Below, piece by piece: positions 1-9,322 of a stretch of DNA of 64,000 bases. How positions within the stretch are numbered: the stretch's first letter is position 1; each line of letters opens with the position of its first letter. The DNA comes from Auanema rhodensis (taxonomy: Eukaryota; Nematoda; Chromadorea; Rhabditida; Rhabditidae): contig CAXKVF010000080.1 of assembly GCA_964057225.1 (NCBI GenBank), positions 370,942 to 434,941 of the forward strand, in the 5' to 3' direction. The notes beneath the pieces are model-generated. The model had not been told where the DNA came from. It did no database searches and saw only the letters and a list, made by a program, of their open reading frames with translations. A program made the translations under genes and the position numbers.

Positions 1-528
1 TTAGTCTAAAAACAAATTTTTATTGATATTGCTTCATGGTAACCATGACTTTGAAATTTACGTGAACTTTAATTTATGCTAATTAAATGTACACGTGATG
101 TGCACTTGGTATGTAACTCGCTTCACGTGAAAGATAAAGAGATGCGGTTTTCAAAATTAGATTCCCCCTGTCCATATTAGTCTAAAAACAAATTTTTATT
201 GATATTGCTTCATGGTAACCATTACTTTGAAATTTACGTGAACTTTAATTTATGCTAATTAAATGTACACGTGATGTGCACTTGGTATGTAACTCGCTTC
301 ACGTGAAAGATAAAGAGATGCGGTTTTCAAAATTAGATTCCCCATGTCCATATTAGTCTAAAAACAAATTTTTATTGATATTGCTTCATGGTAACCATGA
401 CTTTGAAATTTACGTGAACTTTAATTTATGCTAATTAAATGTACACGTGATGTGCACTTGGTATGTAACTCGCTTCACGTGAAAGATAAAGAGATGCGGT
501 TTTCAAAATTATATTCCCCATGTCCATA

Positions 529-700
529 TTAGTCTAAAAACAAATTTTTATTGATATTGGTGCATGGTAACCATGACTTTGAAATTTACGTGAAAATTTA
601 TGCTAATTAAATGTACACGTGATGTGCACTTGGTATGTAACTCGCTTCACGTGAAAGATGAAGAGATGCGGTTTTCAAAATTAGATTCCCCATGTCCATA
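529..700 (+). repeat. 172-bp monomer with 4-bp deletion (copy 1)
   Basis: Four bases are missing after the first ACGTGA, at about p66-69, so cgtgaa joins aattta. It is a GT-type monomer with gatgaag. Two relatives exist, at 3696 and 7039, always followed by the aaccaatt monomer, so all three derive from one event spread by block duplication. Confidence 0.85.
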
Positions 701-1052
701 TTAGTCTAAAAACCAATTTTTATTGATATTGCTTCATGGTAACCATGACTTTGAAATTTACGTGAACTTTAATTTATGCTAATTAAATGTACACGTGATG
801 TGCACTTGGTATGTAACTCGCTTCACGTGAAAGATAAAGAGATGCGGTTTTCAAAATTAGATTCCCCATGTCCATATTAGTTTAAAAACAAATTTTTATT
901 GATATTGGTGCATGGTAACCATGACTTTGAAATTTACGTGAACTTTAATTTATGCTAATTAAATGTACACGTGATGTGCACTTGGTATGTAACTCGCTTC
1001 ACGTGAAAGATAAAGAGATGCGGTTTTCAAAATTAGATTCCCCATGTCCATA

Positions 1053-3167
1053 TTAGTCTAAAAACAAATTTTTATTGATATTGGTTCATGGTAACCATGA
1101 CTTTGAAATTTACGTGAACTTTAATTTATGCTAATTAAATGTACACGTGATGTGCACTTGGTATGTAACTCGCTTCACGTGAAAGAAGAAGAGATGCGGT
1201 TTTCAAAATTAGATTCCCCATGTCCATATTAGTCTAAAAACAAATTTTAATTGATATTGGTTCATGGTAACCATGACTTTGAAATTTACGTGAACTTTAA
1301 TTTATGCTAATTAAATGTACACGTGATGTGCACTTGGTATGTAACTCGCTTCACGTGAAAGATAAAGAGATGCGGTTTTCAAAATTAGATTCCCCGTGTC
1401 CATATTAGTCTAAAAACAAATTTTTATTGATATTGGTGCATGGTAACCATGACTTTGAAATTTACGTGAACTTTAATTTATGCTAATTAAATGTACACGT
1501 GATGTGCACTTGGTATGTAACTCGCTTCACGTGAAAGATAAAGAGATGCGGTTTTCAAAATTAGATTTTTCCATGTCCATATTAGTCTAAAAACAAATTT
1601 TTATTGATATTGGTTCATGGTAACCATGACTTTGAAATTTACGTGAACTTTAATTTATGCTAATTAAATGTACACGTGATGTGCACTTGGTATGTAACTC
1701 GCTTCACGTGAAAGATAAAGAGATGCGGTTTTCAAAATTAGATTCCCCATGTCCATATTAGTCTAAAAACAAATTTTTATTGATATTGGTTCATGGTAAC
1801 CATGACTTTGAAATTTACGTGAACTTTAATTTATGCTAATTAAATGTACACGTGATGTGCACTTGGTATGTAACTCGCTTCACGTGAAAGAAGAAGAGAT
1901 GCGGTTTTCAAAATTAGATTCCCCATGTCCATATTAGTCTAAAAACAAATTTTTATTGATATTGGTTCATGGTAACCATGACTTTGAAATTTACGTGAAC
2001 TTTAATTTATGCTAATTAAATGTACACGTGATGTGCACTTGGTATGTAACTCGCTTCACGTGAAAGATAAAGAGATGCGGTTTTCAAAATTAGATTCCCC
2101 ATGTCCATATTAGTCTAAAAACAAATTTTTATTGATATTGGTGCATGGTAACCATGACTTTGAAATTTACGTGAACTTTAATTTATGCTAATTAAATGTA
2201 CACGTGATGTGCACTTGGTATGTAACTCGCTTCACGTGAAAGATAAAGAGATGCGGTTTTCAAAATTAGATTTTTCCATGTCCATATTAGTCTAAAAACA
2301 AATTTTTATTGATATTGGTTCATGGTAACCATGACTTTGAAATTTACGTGAACTTTAATTTATGCTAATTAAATGTACACGTGATGTGCACTTGGTATGT
2401 AACTCGCTTCACGTGAAAGATAAAGAGATGCGGTTTTCAAAATTAGATTCCCCATGTCCATATTAGTCTAAAAACAAATTTTTATTGATATTGCTTCATG
2501 GTAACCATGACTTTGAAATTTACGTGAACTTTAATTTATGCTAATTAAATGTACACGTGATGTGCACTTGGTATGTAACTCGCTTCACGTGAAAGAAGAA
2601 GAGATGCGGTTTTCAAAATTAGATTCCCCATGTCCATATTAGTCTAAAAACAAATTTTTATTGATATTGGTTCATGGTAACCATGACTTTGAAATTTACG
2701 TGAACTTTAATTTATGCTAATTAAATGTACACGTGATGTGCACTTGGTATGTAACTCGCTTCACGTGAAAGATAAAGAGATGCGGTTTTCAAAATTAGAT
2801 TCCCCATGTCCATATTAGTCTAAAAACAAATTTTTATTGATATTGGTGCATGGTAACCATGACTTTGAAATTTACGTGAACTTTAATTTATGCTAATTAA
2901 ATGTACACGTGATGTGCACTTGGTATGTAACTCGCTTCACGTGAAAGATAAAGAGATGCGGTTTTCAAAATTAGATTTTTCCATGTCCATATTAGTCTAA
3001 AAACAAATTTTTATTGATATTGGTTCATGGTAACCATGACTTTGAAATTTACGTGAACTTTAATTTATGCTAATTAAATGTACACGTGATGTGCACTTGG
3101 TATGTAACTCGCTTCACGTGAAAGATAAAGAGATGCGGTTTTCAAAATTAGATTCCCCATGTCCATA
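1053..3167 (+). repeat. 4-mer higher-order repeat, 705 bp x 3
   Basis: Copies start at 1053, 1758 and 2463, each exactly 705 bp. Each has a first monomer with gaagaag, a GG monomer, a GT monomer whose attcccc is replaced by atttttcc (one extra base), and a GG monomer. The extra base makes the unit 705 rather than 704. Both markers recur individually near 4348, 4556, 5085, 5933, 6318 and 8391 in a less regular order. Confidence 0.85.
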
Positions 3168-6100
3168 TTAGTCTAAAAACAAATTTTTATTGATATTGCT
3201 TCATGGTAACCATGACTTTGAAATTTACGTGAACTTTAATTTATGCTAATTAAATGTACACGTGATGTGCACTTGGTATGTAACTCGCTTCACGTGAAAG
3301 ATAAAGAGATGCGGTTTTCAAAATTAGATTCCCCCTGTCCATATTAGTCTAAAAACAAATTTTTATTGATATTGCTTCATGGTAACCATTACTTTGAAAT
3401 TTACGTGAACTTTAATTTATGCTAATTAAATGTACACGTGATGTGCACTTGGTATGTAACTCGCTTCACGTGAAAGATAAAGAGATGCGGTTTTCAAAAT
3501 TAGATTCCCCATGTCCATATTAGTCTAAAAACAAATTTTTATTGATATTGCTTCATGGTAACCATGACTTTGAAATTTACGTGAACTTTAATTTATGCTA
3601 ATTAAATGTACACGTGATGTGCACTTGGTATGTAACTCGCTTCACGTGAAAGATAAAGAGATGCGGTTTTCAAAATTATATTCCCCATGTCCATATTAGT
3701 CTAAAAACAAATTTTTATTGATATTGGTGCATGGTAACCATGACTTTGAAATTTACGTGAAAATTTATGCTAATTAAATGTACACGTGATGTGCACTTGG
3801 TATGTAACTCGCTTCACGTGAAAGATGAAGAGATGCGGTTTTCAAAATTAGATTCCCCATGTCCATATTAGTCTAAAAACCAATTTTTATTGATATTGCT
3901 TCATGGTAACCATGACTTTGAAATTTACGTGAACTTTAATTTATGCTAATTAAATGTACACGTGATGTGCACTTGGTATGTAACTCGCTTCACGTGAAAG
4001 ATAAAGAGATGCGGTTTTCAAAATTAGATTCCCCATGTCCATATTAGTCTAAAAACAAATTTTTATTGATATTGCTTCATGGTAACCATGACTTTGAAAT
4101 TTACGTGAACTTTAATTTATGCTAATTAAATGTACACGTGATGTGCACTTGGTATGTAACTCGCTTCACGTGAAAGATAAAGAGATGCGGTTTTCAAAAT
4201 TAGATTCCCCATGTCCATATTAGTCTAAAAACAAATTTTTATTGATATTGGTTCATGGTAACCATGACTTTGAAATTTACGTGAACTTTAATTTATGCTA
4301 ATTAAATGTACACGTGATGTGCACTTGGTATGTAACTCGCTTCACGTGAAAGAAGAAGAGATGCGGTTTTCAAAATTAGATTCCCCATGTCCATAATAGT
4401 CTAAAAACAAATTTTTATTGATATTGGTTCATGGTAACCATGACTTTGAAATTTACGTGAACTTTAATTTATGCTAATTAAATGTACACGTGATGTGCAC
4501 TTGGTATGTAACTCGCTTCACGTGAAAGATAAAGAGATGCGGTTTTCAAAATTAGATTTTTCCATGTCCATATTAGTCTAAAAACAAATTTTTATTGATA
4601 TTGGTTCATGGTAACCATGACTTTGAAATTTACGTGAACTTTAATTTATGCTAATTAAATGTACACGTGATGTGCACTTGGTATGTAACTCGCTTCACGT
4701 GAAAGATAAAGAGATGCGGTTTTCAAAATTAGATTCCCCATGTCCATATTAGTCTAAAAACAAATTTTTATTGATATTGCTTCATGGTAACCATGACTTT
4801 GAAATTTACGTGAACTTTAATTTATGCTAATTAAATGTACACGTGATGTGCACTTGGTATGTAACTCGCTTCACGTGAAAGATAAAGAGATGCGGTTTTC
4901 AAAATTAGATTCCCCATGTCCATATTAGTCTAAAAACAAATTTTTATTGATATTGGTGCATGGTAACCATGACTTTGAAATTTACGTGAACTTTAATTTA
5001 TGCTAATTAAATGTACACGTGATGTGCACTTGGTATGTAACTCGCTTCACGTGAAAGATAAAGAGATGCGGTTTTCAAAATTAGATTTTTCCATGTCCAT
5101 ATTAGTCTAAAAACAAATTTTTATTGATATTGGTTCATGGTAACCATGACTTTGAAATTTACGTGAACTTTAATTTATGCTAATTAAATGTACACGTGAT
5201 GTGCACTTGGTATGTAACTCGCTTCACGTGAAAGATAAAGAGATGCGGTTTTCAAAATTAGATTCCCCATGTCCATATTAGTCTAAAAACAAATTTTTAT
5301 TGATATTGCTTCATGGTAACCATGACTTTGAAATTTACGTGAACTTTAATTTATGCTAATTAAATGTACACGTGATGTGCACTTGGTATGTAACTCGCTT
5401 CACGTGAAAGATAAAGAGATGCGGTTTTCAAAATTAGATTCCCCATGTCCATATTAGTCTAAAAACCAATTTTTATTGATATTGCTTCATGGTAACCATG
5501 ACTTTGAAATTTACGTGAACTTTAATTTATGCTAATTAAATGTACACGTGATGTGCACTTGGTATGTAACTCGCTTCACGTGAAAGATAAAGAGATGCGG
5601 TTTTCAAAATTAGATTCCCCATGTCCATATTAGTCTAAAAACAAATTTTTATTGATATTGCTTCATGGTAACCATGACTTTGAAATTTACGTGAACTTTA
5701 ATTTATGCTAATTAAATGTACACGTGATGTGCACTTGGTATGTAACTCGCTTCACGTGAAAGATAAAGAGATGAGGTTTTAAAAATTAGATTCCCCATGT
5801 CCATATTAGTCTAAAAACAAATTTTTATTGATATTGGTTCATGGTAACCATGACTTTGAAATTTACGTGAACTTTAATTTATGCTAATTAAATGTACACG
5901 TGATGTGCACTTGGTATGTAACTCGCTTCACGTGAAAGAAGAAGAGATGCGGTTTTCAAAATTAGATTCCCCATGTCCATATTAGTCTAAAAACAAATTT
6001 TTATTGATATTGGTTCATGGTAACCATGACTTTGAAATTTACGTGAACTTTAATTTATGCTAATTAAATGTACACGTGATGTGCACTTGGTATGTAACTC

Positions 6101-6510
6101 GCTTCACGTGAAAGATAAAGAGATGCGGTTTTCAAAATTAGATTCCCCATGTCCATATTAGTCTAAAAACAAATTTTTATTGATATTGGTGCATGGTAAC
6201 CATGACTTTGAAATTTACGTGAACTTTAATTTATGCTAATTAAATGTACACGTGATGTGCACTTGGTATGTAACTCGCTTCACGTGAAAGATAAAGAGAT
6301 GCGGTTTTCAAAATTAGATTTTTCCATGTCCATATTAGTCTAAAAACAAATTTTTATTGATATTGGTTCATGGTAACCATGACTTTGAAATTTACGTGAA
6401 CTTTAATTTATGCTAATTAAATGTACACGTGATGTGCACTTGGTATGTAACTCGCTTCACGTGAAAGATAAAGAGATGCGGTTTTCAAAATTAGATTCCC
6501 CATGTCCATA
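3168..6510 (+). repeat. 19-monomer superunit, copy 2
   Basis: The first five monomers match those of the unit at 1 by subtype. Order then diverges: the 4-mer HOR of copy 1 is incomplete here and one extra monomer is present. The copy also carries private changes, such as ccataatag near 4393 and a monomer near 5774-5781 with two C-to-A changes. The offset to the partial third copy is 3343 bp. Confidence 0.75.
3696..3867 (+). repeat. 172-bp monomer with 4-bp deletion (copy 2)
   Basis: It shares the deletion, GT type and gatgaag marker of the copy at 529, at an offset of 3167 bp. Confidence 0.85.
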
Positions 6511-7562
6511 TTAGTCTAAAAACAAATTTTTATTGATATTGCTTCATGGTAACCATGACTTTGAAATTTACGTGAACTTTAATTTATGCTAATTAAATGT
6601 ACACGTGATGTGCACTTGGTATGTAACTCGCTTCACGTGAAAGATAAAGAGATGCGGTTTTCAAAATTAGATTCCCCCTGTCCATATTAGTCTAAAAACA
6701 AATTTTTATTGATATTGCTTCATGGTAACCATGACTTTGAAATTTACGTGAACTTTAATTTATGCTAATTAAATGTACACGTGATGTGCACTTGGTATGT
6801 AACTCGCTTCACGTGAAAGATAAAGAGATGCGGTTTTCAAAATTAGATTCCCCATGTCCATATTAGTCTAAAAACAAATTTTTATTGATATTGCTTCATG
6901 GTAACCATGACTTTGAAATTTACGTGAACTTTAATTTATGCTAATTAAATGTACACGTGATGTGCACTTGGTATGTAACTCGCTTCACGTGAAAGATAAA
7001 GAGATGCGGTTTTCAAAATTAGATTCCCCATGTCCATATTAGTCTAAAAACAAATTTTTATTGATATTGGTGCATGGTAACCATGACTTTGAAATTTACG
7101 TGAAAGTTTATGCTAATTAAATGTACACGTGATGTGCACTTGGTATGTAACTCGCTTCACGTGAAAGATGAAGAGATGCGGTTTTCAAAATTAGATTCCC
7201 CATGTCCATATTAGTCTAAAAACCAATTTTTATTGATATTGCTTCATGGTAACCATGACTTTGAAATTTACGTGAACTTTAATTTATGCTAATTAAATGT
7301 ACACGTGATGTGCACTTGGTATGTAACTCGCTTCACGTGAAAGATAAAGAGATGCGGTTTTCAAAATTAGATTCCCCATGTCCATATTAGTCTAAAAACA
7401 AATTTTTATTGATATTGCTTCATGGTAACCATGACTTTGAAATTTACGTGAACTTTAATTTATGCTAATTAAATGTACACGTGATGTGCACTTGGTATGT
7501 AACTCGCTTCACGTGAAAGATAAAGAGATGCGGTTTTCAAAATTAGATTCCCCATGTCCATA
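6511..7562 (+). repeat. Partial third superunit copy (6 monomers)
   Basis: These six monomers repeat the subtype order found at 3168-4219, including ccccctg, the 4-bp-deletion monomer with gatgaag and the aaccaatt monomer. The ccattac variant is missing and the deletion monomer carries an extra A-to-G. After 7562 the order changes, so this copy is truncated or overwritten. Confidence 0.7.
7039..7210 (+). repeat. 172-bp monomer with 4-bp deletion (copy 3)
   Basis: It has the same deletion and markers as the copies at 529 and 3696 but with one extra A-to-G beside the junction. It is the last length variant I find before 62299. Confidence 0.85.
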
Positions 7563-9179
7563 TTAGTCTAAAAACAAATTTTTATTGATATTGGTGCATG
7601 GTAACCATGACTTTGAAATTTACGTGAACTTTAATTTATGCTAATTAAATGTACACGTGATGTGCACTTGGTATGTAACTCGCTTCACGTGAAAGATAAA
7701 GAGATGCGGTTTTCAAAATTAGATTCCCCATGTCCATATTAGTCTCAAAACAAATTTTTATTGATATTGGTTCATGGTAACCATGACTTTGAAATTTACG
7801 TGAACTTTAATTTATGCTAATTAAATGTACACGTGATGTGCACTTGGTATGTAACTCGCTTCACATGAAAGATAAAGAGATGCGGTTTTCAAAATTAGAT
7901 TCCCCATGTCCATATTAGTCTAAAAACAAATTTTTATTGATATTGGTGCATGGTAACCATGACTTTGAAATTTACGTGAACTTTAATTTATGCTAATTAA
8001 ATGTACACGTGATGTGCACTTGGTATGTAACTCGCTTCACGTGAAAGATAAAGAGATGCGGTTTTCAAAATTAGATTCCCCATGTCCATATTAGTCTAAA
8101 AACAAATTTTTATTGATATTGGTGCATGGTAACCATGACTTTGAAATTTACGTGAACTTTAATTTATGCTAATTAAATGTACACGTGATGTGCACTTGGT
8201 ATGTAACTCGCTTCACGTGAAAGATAAAGAGATGCGGTTTTCAAAATTAGATTCCCCATGTCCATATTAGTCTAAAAACAAATTTTTATTGATATTGCTT
8301 CATGGTAACCATGACTTTGAAATTTACGTGAACTTTAATTTATGCTAATTAAATGTACACGTGATGTGCACTTGGTATGTAACTCGCTTCACGTGAAAGA
8401 AGAAGAGATGCGGTTTTCAAAATTAGATTCCCCATGTCCATATTAGTCTAAAAACAAATTTTTATTGATATTGGTTCATGGTAACCATGACTTTGAAATT
8501 TACGTGAACTTTAATTTATGCTAATTAAATGTACACGTGATGTGCACTTGGTATGTAACTCGCTTCACGTGAAAGATAAAGAGATGCGGTTTTCAAAATT
8601 AGATTCCCCATGTCCATATTAGTTTAAAAACAAATTTTTATTGATATTGGTGCATGGTAACCATGACTTTGAAATTTACGTGAACTTTATTTTATGCTAA
8701 TTAAATGTACACGTGATGTGCACTTGGTATGTAACTCGCTTCACGTGAAAGATAAAGAGATGCGGTTTTCAAAATTAGATTCCCCATGTCCATATTAGTC
8801 TAAAAACAAATTTTTATTGATATTGGTTCATGGTAACCATGACTTTGAAATTTACGTGAACTTTAATTTATGCTAATTAAATGTACACGTGATGTGCACT
8901 TGGTATGTAACTCGCTTCACGTGAAAGATAAAGAGATGCGGTTTTCAAAATTAGATTCCCCATGTCCATATTAGTCTAAAAACAAATTTTTATTGATATT
9001 GGTGCATGGTAACCATGACTTTGAAATTTACGTGAACTTTAATTTATGCTAATTAAATGTACACGTGATGTGCACTTGGTATGTAACTCGCTTCACGTGA
9101 AAGATAAAGAGATGCGGTTTTCAAAATTAGATTCCCCATGTCCATATTAGTCTAAAAACAAATTTTTATTGATATTGGT

Positions 9180-9194
9180 TCATGGTAACCATGA
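9180..9194. other. Dyad symmetry centred on GGTAACC, one per monomer
   Basis: Seven-base arms (tcatggt / accatga) flank a single central A, giving a near-perfect inverted repeat at p34-48. In GT-type monomers the p34 T-to-G change breaks the outermost pair and leaves six-base arms. Apart from a few copies with ccattac (p47 G to T) or other single changes, the core is present in every copy. Short dyads of this kind can extrude as cruciforms and have been discussed as a feature of centromeric satellites that lack CENP-B boxes. That role here is inference. Confidence 0.6.
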
Positions 9195-9213
9195 CTTTGA
9201 AATTTACGTGAAC

Positions 9214-9233
9214 TTTAATTTATGCTAATTAAA
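9214..9233. other. AT-rich inverted repeat with 6-base loop
   Basis: The arms tttaatt and aattaaa (seven bases each) surround the loop tatgct at p68-87. The most variable site in the array, p75 (T, A or C), is the first loop base, so these substitutions leave the stem intact. The tgctta variant (p81 A to T) does change one arm. The 4-bp deletion carried by three monomers falls at or next to the left arm. Confidence 0.55.
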
Positions 9234-9234
9234 T

Positions 9235-9251
9235 GTACACGTGATGTGCAC
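9235..9251. other. Imperfect dyad gtacac-N5-gtgcac containing CACGTG
   Basis: Six-base arms that match at five of six positions flank gtgat at p89-105. The element includes one of the two CACGTG cores of the monomer and the palindrome GTGCAC. Read on the minus strand, p92-99 is ATCACGTG, which fits the budding-yeast CDEI consensus RTCACRTG exactly. Whether any bHLH or bZIP protein binds here is unknown. Confidence 0.5.
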
Positions 9252-9267
9252 TTGGTATGTAACTCGC

Positions 9268-9277
9268 TTCACGTGAA
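9268..9277. other. Perfect 10-bp palindrome TTCACGTGAA
   Basis: The sequence at p122-131 equals its own reverse complement and contains the second CACGTG core. It is nearly invariant. I saw only a few altered copies: cacatgaa near 7865, 30745 and 34089; cttgaaag near 28280, 28984 and 29688; and acgtaaaag near 39191 and 40071. CACGTG is the core recognised by many bHLH and bZIP factors, so the array offers about 700 potential sites, but no binding is shown. Confidence 0.6.
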
Positions 9278-9293
9278 AGATAAAGAGATGCGG

Positions 9294-9302
9294 TTTTCAA
9301 AA
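9294..9302. other. TTTTCAAAA dyad including CAAAA
   Basis: Four T and four A flank a central C at p148-156. CAAAA-type pentamers recur in many plant and animal satellites and have been proposed as sites of breakage and reunion. Here the motif is present in nearly every monomer, and altered copies are few, for example near 5781, 25311, 25489, 27249, 40275, 40450 and 58225. Confidence 0.4.
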
Positions 9303-9322
9303 TTAGATTCCCCATGTCCATA

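Larger units (their letters stand above)
1..3167 (+). repeat. 18-monomer superunit, copy 1
   Basis: The 18 monomers begin with a distinctive series: GC with ccccctg; GC with ccattac; GC with an attatattcc variant; GT with a 4-bp deletion and gatgaag; then GC with aaccaatt. The same series begins again at 3168 and, in part, at 6511. Rare variants such as ccattac, attatattcc and the deletion recur at an offset of 3167 bp, showing block duplication rather than independent mutation. Net length is 18 x 176 minus 4 plus 3. Confidence 0.8.
9206..9276 (+). repeat. Three ACGTGA words spaced 33 and 32 bp
   Basis: ACGTGA occurs at p60-65, p93-98 and p125-130 of each monomer, all on the same strand. The two intervals are close to three turns of B-DNA. 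The surrounding sequence is otherwise unrelated, so this does not look like a recent internal triplication, although an ancient subrepeat origin is possible. Confidence 0.55.
7563..9322 (+). repeat. Ten monomers without a clear HOR
   Basis: GT and GG types mostly interleave, with one GC monomer carrying gaagaag (8267). Markers are tctcaaaa at 7739, cacatgaa near 7864, and tttaaaac with actttatttt in the monomer at 8619. The pair near 8443-8794 resembles 701-1228 in carrying tttaaaac beside GG monomers. No gene or unique sequence is present. Confidence 0.6.
9147..9322 (+). repeat. Representative consensus-type monomer (GG type)
   Basis: This copy matches the consensus I derived by eye at every position and is used here for monomer numbering (p1 = base 9147). 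In order it holds an A-tract/T-tract segment (p8-22), a dyad around GGTAACC (p34-48), the first ACGTGA (p60-65), an AT-rich inverted repeat (p68-87), the second ACGTGA inside CACGTG (p92-98), GTGCAC (p100-105), a palindrome with the third ACGTGA (p122-131), a purine-rich stretch (p129-142), TTTTCAAAA (p148-156) and a CCCC run (p164-167). Main variant sites are p32 G/C, p34 T/G, p14 A/T, p47 G/T, p56 A/T, p75 T/A/C, p136 A/G, p141 G/A, p144 G/T, p166 C/T and p168 A/C. The start point is arbitrary because the array is circularly permutable. Confidence 0.9.

Noticed and set aside
9268-9277. Promoter or enhancer built on the CACGTG palindrome
   Set aside because: There is no gene to regulate, and the motif simply recurs with the satellite period.
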